From the NCBI GenBank assembly GCA_944391545.1, contig CALXTZ010000059.1:1-8626 (forward strand): 8,626 nt of DNA, in the 5' to 3' direction. The translations under genes and the position numbers were made by a program. Source of the stretch: an uncultured Alphaproteobacteria bacterium. Lineage in GTDB: Bacteria > Pseudomonadota > Alphaproteobacteria > CAAHEQ01 > UBA3637. Under the pieces are notes generated by a model. That model worked only from the letters and a program-made list of their open reading frames with translations. It did no database searches and had not been told where the DNA came from. Shown here one piece after another: positions 1 to 6,784 of this stretch. Within the stretch, counting starts at the first letter, position 1. Each line of letters begins with the position of its first letter.

Positions 1-274
1 CCCAACCCAACCGGCGTTCGACTTTTTTACCGCGCATGGTTTGATACCGCGCCACGACGTCTTTGACATAAGACACCATAATGTGCCCGTAGTGCGGCGT
101 CCCGTTTGCAAACGGAGGCCCGTCATAAAAGACGAACTCATCCGCGCCGTCACGATTTTTAACGGATTTTTTAAATGTATCGTTTTCATTCCAAAATTTT
201 AAAATTTCCAATTCTTGATCGGGAAAATTCACTTGTGCATTCAGTTCAGGATAATATTTTTGGTTATCGGACAT
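1..274 (-). CDS. ileS: Isoleucyl-tRNA synthetase, N-terminal 91 residues (partial)
   Basis: This is the start of isoleucyl-tRNA synthetase, the cytoplasmic class I enzyme that joins isoleucine to tRNA-Ile using ATP. The gene begins with ATG at 272-274 and runs off the left edge after 91 codons. An AGAGG ribosome binding site lies five bases before the ATG. Seen directly: an N-terminal segment with YYPELN and ILKFWNEND, then FYDGPPFANG at about residues 49-58, and HYGH at 61-64, which is the class I HIGH signature. The visible part ends in KKVERRLGW, just before the expected WDxHG stretch. The HYGH form and the YQTMRGKKVERR segment match the eukaryote-like IleRS type found in Rickettsia and some other alphaproteobacteria, not the common bacterial form with NGxxHIGH. 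Editing and KMSKS regions lie off the window. The upstream leader may control the gene (see the hairpin at 314-355). The family call is very secure; the subtype is a recollection of family patterns. Confidence 0.96.
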   Translation of the reverse strand, partial: MSDNQKYYPELNAQVNFPDQELEILKFWNENDTFKKSVKNRDGADEFVFYDGPPFANGTPHYGHIMVSYVKDVVARYQTMRGKKVERRLGW

Positions 275-313
275 TTTTTCCTCTGGTTTCCGGTGTTAAG
301 TTAGTGATTTTTT

Positions 314-355
314 GAAAAGAAAAAGAACAAAGATAAATCGCGGCATCAGCCACGA
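314..355 (-). terminator. Terminator-like hairpin with U-rich tail in the ileS leader
   Basis: On the minus strand a 7-bp stem (UCGUGGC at 355-349 pairing with GCCGCGA at 344-338, one U-G wobble) closes a UGAU loop. It is followed directly by a 24-base pyrimidine-rich tail, mostly U, at 337-314. This has the shape of a Rho-independent terminator. It lies downstream of the yej operon and 39 bases before the ileS start, and I find no convincing promoter between it and ileS. It could end yej transcripts, or it could act as an attenuator inside an ileS leader whose promoter lies upstream. The tail is interrupted by A, C and G, so its strength is uncertain. Confidence 0.6.
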
Positions 356-432
356 ATTCGACGAATCAATATAATTTTTTGTTCCTGTTGTCCCATTTTT
401 GTCATCATTCTTTGGTTATAGCTGATTTTCAT
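346..432 (-). CDS. Possible 28-residue Ile-rich leader peptide upstream of ileS
   Basis: This short open frame begins with ATG at 430-432 and ends with TGA at 346-348. It encodes 28 residues beginning MKISYNQRMM and ending KIILIRRIRG. Five of the 28 residues are isoleucine, and four of these (codons 20, 21, 23 and 26, using ATT and ATA) fall in the last nine sense codons. The stop codon lies exactly in the loop of the terminator-like hairpin at 338-355, and ileS follows 71 bases after the stop. A leader peptide rich in the cognate amino acid ahead of a synthetase gene is the logic of known attenuators such as the pheST leader of E. coli. Against it: the only Shine-Dalgarno-like run (AAGG at 446-449) is 13 bases from the ATG, AT-rich DNA codes for Ile often, and there are other in-frame ATGs. 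I treat it as a candidate, not an established gene. Confidence 0.35.
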   Translation of the reverse strand: MKISYNQRMMTKMGQQEQKIILIRRIRG

Positions 433-452
433 TCAAAAATCAAGCCTTAAAA

Positions 453-962
453 TCAATCCGACAGCGGATAAATCTCCGTCAGGAAAGTCTTTACGTCCAG
501 CGCCACGGCACCCGGCGTTTGTGCGACATCAGCCACAAAGTATTGATGCGTCGGACGTGCATATAAACTGATGACGGAAATAAACTTTTGAAAAGCATCC
601 GCCGCCGCCCTATCATCAAACGTTAAAGAAGCCGGCGTTTCCACAACCCGCACGATTTGGCGCGCTTCCCAAGGCCGCACAGCCTGGCGAACGGCCCGAA
701 CGATGGCTTCGCCGTTCGGACAGGCAATGGCTTCGGCAGACGGCACAATCACGATAATCGGCGTTTTGTCATTTGTTTTAAAAGAAGGGAGCAAGTTAAT
801 CTGCCCGACTTCCTCTTCCGCCAGCGTGTAAAGGCCGGGTTTTGTAAAATCCGGTGCCTTTAAGATAAAATAAGCCCCCAATGCGGCCAGCATCACAAAT
901 CCGATGATGATCGCACTGACATAAGACCGATAAACTTTTAACAATAAAACCCAATCAAGCAT
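453..962 (-). CDS. Unrecognised membrane-anchored protein, 169 residues, last gene of the yej operon
   Basis: I do not recognise this protein. From ATG at 960-962 it has a short N-terminal segment, one hydrophobic helix at about residues 15-34, and a soluble domain of about 135 residues. The pattern (membrane helix near the N-terminus with positive residues before it) suggests a domain facing the periplasm. By eye the domain alternates strands and helices: a strand IIVIVPS near 69-75, a helix near 86-96, a strand QIVRVVE near 102-108, a helix near 116-131 and a strand QYFVADV near 140-146. There is a single cysteine at residue 81. The ATG start overlaps the yejF stop by eight bases, so the two genes are probably translationally coupled. 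A longer reading from TTG at 987-989 is possible but less likely. Membership of the yej operon suggests a role linked to peptide or muropeptide uptake, but that is only context. The stop is followed by the ileS leader. Confidence 0.8.
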   Translation of the reverse strand: MLDWVLLLKVYRSYVSAIIIGFVMLAALGAYFILKAPDFTKPGLYTLAEEEVGQINLLPSFKTNDKTPIIVIVPSAEAIACPNGEAIVRAVRQAVRPWEARQIVRVVETPASLTFDDRAAADAFQKFISVISLYARPTHQYFVADVAQTPGAVALDVKTFLTEIYPLSD

Positions 963-2445
963 GCGTTCTTTCCAATAGAGCCGAAGCAATCAATTGTTGC
1001 GTAAAAGACTGCGTCGGATGTTCAAAAATATCTCGAACCGTTCCCGTCTCAACCGGATGACCGTCTTTGAGCACCAACACATGATCTGCCATTTGCCGAA
1101 TGACCCGCATATCATGTGTAATGAACAGATAAGTCAGTTTATCCGTTTCTTGAACATTTTGCAAGAGTGTCAATAACTTCTCCTGCGTTTGAACATCCAA
1201 CGCGCTTGTCGGTTCGTCCAAAATCAAGACTTTCGGCTTTAACACCAACGCCCGCGCAAAAGCCACGCGCTGCCGCTGACCGCCCGACAGTTCATGCGGA
1301 TAACGGTTTAAAATCGATTTATCCAAATCGACCTTTTGCAACGTTTCCAATATTCGGCGCGTGCGCAAAAAAGGCGATAACGCTTTTTGATGCAGTCTTA
1401 ATCCTTCCTCGATGATTTCTTTGACCGAAAAACGCGGATTTAAAGAGGAAAACGGGTCTTGGAACACAAAGCCCATTTGCGGCCGAACGGCGCGCAACTG
1501 TTTTCCGGACAAAGCCGTCCAATCAACGCCGTCCACCACAACCGAACCCGTCGACGGAATCAAGCGCAGCATCGCTTGCGCCAGCGTCGTTTTGCCCGAG
1601 CCGCTTTCGCCGACAATGCCCCAAGTTTCGCCCTGACGCGCCTCAAAAGAAACATGTGATAACGCTTTAAAATCGCCGTAAGAGACGGATAAATCCCGAA
1701 CCGACACCATGACGGGCGCTTCGGGCGGTGCCTTACGATACAAAACGGTCGACTCCGACCCAACATGCGGCGGCACAATGCGACCGTCTTTCATAAAATA
1801 ACACCGATCCGCCATATACGACACGACTCGCCGGTCGTGCGAAATAAACAGAATCGATAATCCCAACTTTTTTTGCAACGCCTTTAACAAATCCAAAATT
1901 TGTTTTTGAAGCGTCACATCCAACGCCGTCGTCGGTTCATCGGCAATCAACACATCCGGCCGCCCCGCCAAAGCCATCGCAATCATCACCCGCTGGCGTT
2001 CGCCGCCGGACAGCTCGTGCGGGAAAGCCTTTATTTTCGCCGCGGGATTTTTCAGGCCGACTTGTTTCAACAACGAAATCACTTCATTTTCGGGAGCTTT
2101 TTTAAAATGAAGGCGCATGACTTCTTTAATCTGTCGCCCGACGCGATGCAACGGATTCAAAGACGTCATCGGTTCTTGGAAAATCAACCCGATGCGCCGA
2201 CCGCGAACAGCCTGCATTTGTTTGTCGGTCAATGTTGTCAATTCCTGTCCGTCCAATTGCACGGAGCCGGACACGTGCGCATTTTGAAGCAATCGCAACA
2301 ACGACAAAGCCGTCACCGATTTACCCGATCCGCTGGCCCCCACCAAAGCCACGCATTCGCCTTTATTCACGTGAAACGACACATCTTCCACGACGGTTTT
2401 ATTCTGAAAAGAAATGCTTAAATGTGCAACGGTCAGCAAGCTCAT
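955..2445 (-). CDS. yejF: Peptide ABC importer ATPase with two nucleotide-binding domains (YejF)
   Basis: This cytoplasmic ATPase powers the YejABEF-type importer. The 496-residue protein holds two complete ABC domains in tandem, as in YejF of E. coli (somewhat longer). Domain 1 has Walker A GASGSGKS at 36-43, Q-loop Q90, signature LSGGE at 145-149, Walker B VLIADE at 165-170 and switch His203. Domain 2 has GESGSGKT at 279-286, Q329, LSGGQ at 386-390, VLILDE at 406-411 and His444. All catalytic motifs are present in both halves, so both sites look competent. The linker between the halves (about 222-246) is short, and there is no cysteine-rich C-terminal extension of the kind seen in DppD/OppD-type subunits. 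The ATG at 2443-2445 overlaps the yejE stop as ATGA, with AAGGAG five bases upstream inside the end of yejE. The gene order after yejA, yejB and yejE separates it from other double ATPases such as GsiA. Confidence 0.96.
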   Translation of the reverse strand: MSLLTVAHLSISFQNKTVVEDVSFHVNKGECVALVGASGSGKSVTALSLLRLLQNAHVSGSVQLDGQELTTLTDKQMQAVRGRRIGLIFQEPMTSLNPLHRVGRQIKEVMRLHFKKAPENEVISLLKQVGLKNPAAKIKAFPHELSGGERQRVMIAMALAGRPDVLIADEPTTALDVTLQKQILDLLKALQKKLGLSILFISHDRRVVSYMADRCYFMKDGRIVPPHVGSESTVLYRKAPPEAPVMVSVRDLSVSYGDFKALSHVSFEARQGETWGIVGESGSGKTTLAQAMLRLIPSTGSVVVDGVDWTALSGKQLRAVRPQMGFVFQDPFSSLNPRFSVKEIIEEGLRLHQKALSPFLRTRRILETLQKVDLDKSILNRYPHELSGGQRQRVAFARALVLKPKVLILDEPTSALDVQTQEKLLTLLQNVQETDKLTYLFITHDMRVIRQMADHVLVLKDGHPVETGTVRDIFEHPTQSFTQQLIASALLERTHA

Positions 2446-3461
2446 TTTATCTCCTTTCGAGGATCAAACGCATCTCGAACCCCCTCACCGATAAAAATCA
2501 AACACGTCAGTAACACGGATAAAACCGCAAAAGCCGTCAACCCAATCCAGGGGGCTTGCAAATTATCTTTGCCCTGGCGCACCAATTCCCCTAAAGACGG
2601 TTCGCCGGGCGGCAGACCGAATCCCAAAAAATCCAATGCTGTCAACGCAACGATCGCGCCGGACAAAATAAACGGAATATAGGTCAGCGCCGATACGCAC
2701 GCGTTAGGCAAAATATGTTTGAGCATGATTTGAAAATCCGACACACCCATGACTTTGGCAGCCTTGACATAATCCATATTCCGTCCGCGCAAAAATTCCG
2801 CCCGCACCACGCTGACCAAAGCCGGCCAGCTGAACAGCATCAACACAATCAGCAAGGTCATGAAACCCGGCTTAAACAAACTAAAGATAATGATTAAAAT
2901 AAACAGCTGCGGCAAAGATCCCCAGATTTCAATCACGCGTTGTAAAATCAAGTCGGTTTTGCCGCCGAAATAGCCTTGAACCGCACCCATCAAAATGCCG
3001 ATGAGCGATGACACAAACGTCAAAGCAAGGCCGAACAACACCGACGCCCGCAACCCGTAAATCAACCGCGCCAGAATATCACGCGCCTGGTCATCGGTTC
3101 CGAGCCAGTTTTGACGCCCGGGCGGTGCCGGAGAAGCCACTTTCAAATCATAATTAATCGTATCATAGGAAAAAGCAATAGGCGGCATCACCATCCATCC
3201 GTTGGTTTCAATTTCGTTTCGGGTAAACGGATCTTTGTAATCGGCTTCGGTCGGCAAAATGCCGCCGAAATCCGCGTCCGTGTACATATGCACCATCGGG
3301 AAATACGTTTGCCCTTTGTATCGGATAATCAACGGTTTGTCATTTGCCAAAATTTCTGCGAACAAGGACACAACAAACAAAAAACCGAACACGATCAAGG
3401 CGCCGAAAGCCCGTTTATTGGCTTTAAACAAAGAAAAACGGCGGCGGTTCAGGGGCGTCAT
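2442..3461 (-). CDS. yejE: Peptide ABC importer permease (YejE)
   Basis: This is the second inner-membrane permease of the importer, pairing with YejB to form the translocation path. The protein is 339 residues, close to E. coli YejE. Seen directly: a first membrane helix at about 18-38, then a periplasmic stretch of some 95 residues, then the sequence WLGTDDQARDILARLIYG at 119-136, which is a hallmark of this subfamily. Several further hydrophobic helices follow. The EAA loop that docks on the ATPase is at about 230-254 (DYVKAAKVMGVSDFQ followed by LPNA). The C-terminal region has DFLGFGLPPGEPSLGEL and ends with GEGVRDAFDP, both typical. The ATG at 3459-3461 overlaps the yejB stop as ATGA, with a GGAGG site five bases upstream. 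The gene ends inside the start of yejF. No truncation or frameshift is visible. Confidence 0.96.
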   Translation of the reverse strand: MTPLNRRRFSLFKANKRAFGALIVFGFLFVVSLFAEILANDKPLIIRYKGQTYFPMVHMYTDADFGGILPTEADYKDPFTRNEIETNGWMVMPPIAFSYDTINYDLKVASPAPPGRQNWLGTDDQARDILARLIYGLRASVLFGLALTFVSSLIGILMGAVQGYFGGKTDLILQRVIEIWGSLPQLFILIIIFSLFKPGFMTLLIVLMLFSWPALVSVVRAEFLRGRNMDYVKAAKVMGVSDFQIMLKHILPNACVSALTYIPFILSGAIVALTALDFLGFGLPPGEPSLGELVRQGKDNLQAPWIGLTAFAVLSVLLTCLIFIGEGVRDAFDPRKEIK

Positions 3462-4543
3462 GATGCCCTCCGTTCAAAATCAATCCGCGGATCAATCAGG
3501 TGGTACGTTAAATCGCTGATTAAATTAAGGACTAATCCCAACAACGTAAACATATAAAGCGTTCCGAAAATCACGGGAAAATCGCGATTCATCACGGATT
3601 CAAAGCCTAACAGGCCTAAACCGTCCAACGAAAAAATCACTTCAATCAACACCGATCCTGTGAACAACAGCGCAATCAGCGTCGCCGGAAAACCCGCGAC
3701 CACAATCAACATGGCATTGCGAAACACATGGCCGTATAAAACCTGGCGTTCGGATAACCCTTTGGCGCGCGCGGTGATGACATAATTTTTCTTTAACTCA
3801 TCCAAAAACGCATTTTTCGTCAACATGGTCAACCCGGCAAAACCGCCGATGACCATAGCCGTCACCGGCAAAACCATATGCCACAGATAATCCAACACTT
3901 TCATCGGCACGGACAAAGAGTCCCAATCATCCGACACCAATCCTTTGAGCGGGAACCAATCCAAATACCGCCCGCCAGCGAACACAATCACCAGAAAAAT
4001 CGCAAACAAAAACGACGGAATCGCATAACCGATAATGAGTCCCCAGCTTGTCACCAAGTCAAATCGAGACCCGTCTTTGACGGCTTTTTGAATGCCAAGC
4101 GGAATGGAAATCAGGTAAATCAACAACGTGCTCCACAATCCGAGCGAAACAGACACCGGCATTTTTTCTAAAATCAAATCAACGACTTTTTTGTCCTGAT
4201 AAAAGCTTTTGCCGAAATCGAAAACCAAATAATTTTTCATCATCGTAAAAAAGCGTTCATGAAGCGGTTTGTCAAATCCGAATTGTTTTTCCAATTCCCG
4301 GATTAAATCCGCCCGCACGCCTTGAGCGCCTTGATATTTCGAAGCCCCCGCGCCGCGCTCCATCACGGCAGCCGACCCGCCGGTCATGCGCGCCGTCGCC
4401 GACACGTTTTGCCCTTCCATTTTCATCATCATTTGTTCGACGGGACCGCCCGGCGCCAATTGAATAAATAAAAAGTTAATCAGCATAATGCCGAACAAAG
4501 TCAGCGGAATCAACGCCAGTCGTTTTAAAATATATTTTGTCAT
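3458..4543 (-). CDS. yejB: Peptide ABC importer permease (YejB)
   Basis: This is the first inner-membrane permease of the importer. I start it at ATG 4541-4543, giving 361 residues (E. coli YejB is about 364), because this ATG overlaps the yejA stop as ATGA and leads straight into the family N-terminus, MTKYILKRL followed by a membrane helix and QLAPGGPVEQ. A longer reading from TTG at 4610-4612 would add 23 residues inside yejA and is not supported. Other family features are FGFDKPLHERFF, the segment SVSLGLWSTLLIYLISIPLG, GSRFD, and FAGGRYLDWFPLKGLVS. The EAA docking loop contains TARAKGLSERQ followed by FRNAML. The protein closes with DPRIDFERR, also typical. The region from about residue 42 to 72 is Gly-, Ala- and Met-rich and is the least conserved part. 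It acts with YejE and YejF. Confidence 0.96.
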   Translation of the reverse strand: MTKYILKRLALIPLTLFGIMLINFLFIQLAPGGPVEQMMMKMEGQNVSATARMTGGSAAVMERGAGASKYQGAQGVRADLIRELEKQFGFDKPLHERFFTMMKNYLVFDFGKSFYQDKKVVDLILEKMPVSVSLGLWSTLLIYLISIPLGIQKAVKDGSRFDLVTSWGLIIGYAIPSFLFAIFLVIVFAGGRYLDWFPLKGLVSDDWDSLSVPMKVLDYLWHMVLPVTAMVIGGFAGLTMLTKNAFLDELKKNYVITARAKGLSERQVLYGHVFRNAMLIVVAGFPATLIALLFTGSVLIEVIFSLDGLGLLGFESVMNRDFPVIFGTLYMFTLLGLVLNLISDLTYHLIDPRIDFERRAS

Positions 4544-6312
4544 TTGATCCACCACGTTGATAAAGACATGCCCTTTTGCGGCACCGTTTCCGGCATACCG
4601 AATTTGTTCCAATAAATCAGATGCGTTTCAGGGCTGTACCAATGCGGCACGACATACCACCCGTGTAACAACACCCGATCCAAAGCCCGCGTCGCCGTTA
4701 CCAATTCTGTTCTGTCTTTCGCGGCAATGATGCGTTCAATCAAATCATCAATGACAGAATCTTTTATGCCGGCAAAATTATAACTGCCCGGTTGGTCGGC
4801 CGCCGCCGATCCCCAAAAATAACGTTGTTCATTGCCGGGGCTTAACGATTGCCCCCAAACAAACACAAACATATCGTAATCAAACGTATCCAAACGATGT
4901 TTATATTGCATCGCATCCATCACTCGAACCGAAGCCGTTATCCCCAATTTTTTCAAATTGCGTAAATACGGCAACACAATTCGTTCCCACGCGGCCGCAC
5001 CGGATGTATCCAGCAAAATTTCAAATTCAAACGGTTCACCGGCCGCATTTTTCAAAACACCGTCCTGTACCGTCCAGCCGGCTTCCTTTAATAAATCCAA
5101 CGATTGCATCAACCGCATCCGTAATTTCCCGTTTTCAATATCCGGAAAAGTAACAGCCGTCGTCAACACAGCCGGATCCAGTTGCGCCCCGTAAGACTCT
5201 AACAACGCCTTTTCTGCCCCGGTCGGCAGACCCGATGAAGCCAGCTCCGAATTATCAAAATAACTGGTCGTTCGTTTATAAGCGCCGTAAAACAAATTGT
5301 CGTTCGACCACTTAAAATCAAACGCCAACGCCAAAGCCTGCCGCACACGCTTGTCGGCAAAAACAGGCCGCCGTGTATTGAAAACAAATCCCTGCATACC
5401 GCTCGGCAACCCGTGTTTAAAATCTTTTTGAACAACACGGCCGTCTTTTAAGGCCGGCATATCCCGATAAGCCGTTGCCCATTTTTTCGCTTCGTTTTCC
5501 ACCCGAAGATCATAAGCGCCCGCTTTAAATGCTTCGACCGCCACCGTCGTGTCTCGGTAAACGTCAAACCGAATCTCATCAAAATTATATTGCCCTTTGT
5601 TGACCGGCAAATCTTTGGCCCAATAATCGGGATTGCGTCGATAAACCACGTATCGGTTTGCTTCAAAATCAACCACTTGATACGGCCCCGACCCGATCGG
5701 CGGCACCAATGTCGTTGCCGTAAAATCCTTGCCGGCCCAATCTTTTCGGCTCAACACCGGCATTTGCCCCAAAATCAACGGCAATTCCCGGTTGTCGCCG
5801 GATTTAAAAGTAAAAACGACGCGATCCGAACCGTCTGCCGTGACCGTTTCAACATCCCCAAAATAATACCGATACTGCGGAATACCTTTTTCTTTCAACG
5901 TTTCAAACGAAAACACCACATCTTGCGCCGTTACCGGCGATCCGTCATGAAACCGCGCCGACGGATTCAGGTTAAAAGCCACCCAACTGCGGTCTTCGGG
6001 CAATTCAACCGATTGCGCCAATAACCCATATTGCGAAAACGGTTCATCCAAGCTTTCAACCATCAACGTATCAAACAAATATCCCGTGCCGGGCGCCGGC
6101 GTTCCTTTGACGGAAAACGGATTAAACGTATCAAATCCGCCAAACGACGCTTGTTTTAAAACACCGCCTTTGGGCGCATCCGGATTCACATAATCAAAGT
6201 GCGTAAAACCGGTGTCGTACTTGACATCTCCGTGCATAGCCAACCCGTGAACCGGTTCGATTGCCACAGCCGTTTGACACACCAAAAGAAATCCGATAAG
6301 CGCCGCTTTCAT
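4540..6312 (-). CDS. yejA: Periplasmic peptide-binding protein of the Yej importer (YejA-like, SBP family 5)
   Basis: This is the periplasmic solute-binding protein that delivers substrate to YejBEF. It is 590 residues, near the usual YejA length of about 600. A short Sec signal peptide is visible at 1-17 (positive N-terminus MKAA, hydrophobic core, TAVA before the likely cleavage and IEP after it). The mature start has HGLAMHGDVKYDTGFTHFDYVNPDAPKGG-type sequence, a strong mark of this subfamily. Later come FNLNPSARFHDGSPVTAQDVVFSF, the GSGPYQV stretch and NPDYW, all typical of family 5 binding proteins for peptides. The C-terminus ends in TWWIK. Known relatives bind oligopeptides or microcin C, and in some alphaproteobacteria YejBEF works in peptidoglycan fragment recycling, so the real ligand cannot be read from this sequence. 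ATG at 6310-6312 follows the preceding stop by three bases, with AAAGG seven bases upstream. Confidence 0.94.
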   Translation of the reverse strand: MKAALIGFLLVCQTAVAIEPVHGLAMHGDVKYDTGFTHFDYVNPDAPKGGVLKQASFGGFDTFNPFSVKGTPAPGTGYLFDTLMVESLDEPFSQYGLLAQSVELPEDRSWVAFNLNPSARFHDGSPVTAQDVVFSFETLKEKGIPQYRYYFGDVETVTADGSDRVVFTFKSGDNRELPLILGQMPVLSRKDWAGKDFTATTLVPPIGSGPYQVVDFEANRYVVYRRNPDYWAKDLPVNKGQYNFDEIRFDVYRDTTVAVEAFKAGAYDLRVENEAKKWATAYRDMPALKDGRVVQKDFKHGLPSGMQGFVFNTRRPVFADKRVRQALALAFDFKWSNDNLFYGAYKRTTSYFDNSELASSGLPTGAEKALLESYGAQLDPAVLTTAVTFPDIENGKLRMRLMQSLDLLKEAGWTVQDGVLKNAAGEPFEFEILLDTSGAAAWERIVLPYLRNLKKLGITASVRVMDAMQYKHRLDTFDYDMFVFVWGQSLSPGNEQRYFWGSAAADQPGSYNFAGIKDSVIDDLIERIIAAKDRTELVTATRALDRVLLHGWYVVPHWYSPETHLIYWNKFGMPETVPQKGMSLSTWWIK

Positions 6313-6315
6313 GCC

Positions 6316-6771
6316 CTACCCTTTAAAATGCAAATCAATATCATCGGGCAGTTCGATGTCTTTGTATTTGGCAATCGGTTCGTCTTTGGAAATCGTCATG
6401 ACAGTTTTTTCTTCAAACGGCAGAGGATACGTCTGCGTATCGCGTTCTTCCAATTCCGATTGCAACTGTCGACCGATCAGCGCATGAATGGATTGTTCGT
6501 GCGAAACAAAGTCTTTTTGAATCGAGGCCAGCCAATCTTTGAAAATCAGCTGATTTTTCTTCATCTCCACAGCAATGTAAATAAACGCCAGCGCCGATGC
6601 GATCATCATCATCGGTAAAAACAAAGCAATCAAGAAAATCAGGACATTGACAAGGCCGCCTTTTAAAATCTCCCCCAAGCCGCCCATGCGCACGATATAC
6701 TGAACCAACACAGCCAACCAGACAACGGCCGTGCTGACCGCAAAACTTAAAAAAGCCACAAACCCGAGCAT
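6316..6771 (-). CDS. Unrecognised two-helix membrane protein, 151 residues, ahead of yejA
   Basis: I do not recognise this protein. It has two strongly hydrophobic helices, at about residues 4-28 and 42-68, joined by a short Gly-rich loop. A mainly polar and acidic tail of about 80 residues follows (for example KDEPIAKYKDIELPDDIDL near the end). The segment at 73-108 looks helical and amphipathic and could form a coiled coil. No cysteine is present and I see no enzyme motif. The start is clear: ATG at 6769-6771 with a strong GGAG site six bases upstream. The stop comes three bases before the yejA start, so the gene is almost certainly cotranscribed with the importer. It lies ten bases after a 23-residue membrane microprotein. 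It could be an accessory factor of the importer or an unrelated inner-membrane protein that shares the promoter. Confidence 0.85.
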   Translation of the reverse strand: MLGFVAFLSFAVSTAVVWLAVLVQYIVRMGGLGEILKGGLVNVLIFLIALFLPMMMIASALAFIYIAVEMKKNQLIFKDWLASIQKDFVSHEQSIHALIGRQLQSELEERDTQTYPLPFEEKTVMTISKDEPIAKYKDIELPDDIDLHFKG

Positions 6772-6784
6772 TCTTTTCTCCTTA
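6772..6784 (-). promoter_or_regulatory. Strong ribosome binding site for the 151-residue protein
   Basis: The minus strand reads TAAGGAG then AAAAGA before the ATG at 6769-6771. The core GGAG (6778-6781) is six bases from the start codon. It directly follows the TAA stop (6782-6784) of the upstream 23-codon frame, so ribosomes ending there would be released on top of this site. This fixes the start of the 151-residue protein. Confidence 0.8.

Noticed and set aside
963..989. N-terminal extension of the 169-residue protein from a TTG start
   Set aside because: It would deepen the overlap with yejF to 35 bases, and ATG at 960-962 is a better start. It cannot be fully excluded because the ribosome site for the ATG is weak.
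1900..2421. Long plus-strand open frame of 173 codons
   Set aside because: It is the mirror of yejF codons. It lacks a plausible ribosome site and reads as an Arg/His/Gln-rich composition with no motif, while the opposite strand has every ABC motif intact.
4544..4612. N-terminal extension of yejB from a TTG start
   Set aside because: The extra 23 residues lie inside yejA. The ATG at 4541-4543 makes an ATGA overlap and gives the family-standard N-terminus and length.
5590..6024. Plus-strand open frame of 144 codons opposite yejA (and similar ones at 3111-3557 and 6199-6618)
   Set aside because: The composition is rich in Arg, His and Phe, as expected for antisense reading. The minus-strand genes here are clearly conserved families or well supported by ribosome sites.
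6262..6312. YejA as a lipoprotein (Cys12 in the signal peptide)
   Set aside because: The residue before Cys12 is Val, where a lipobox needs Gly, Ala or Ser. The AVA site at 15-17 fits ordinary signal peptidase cleavage better.
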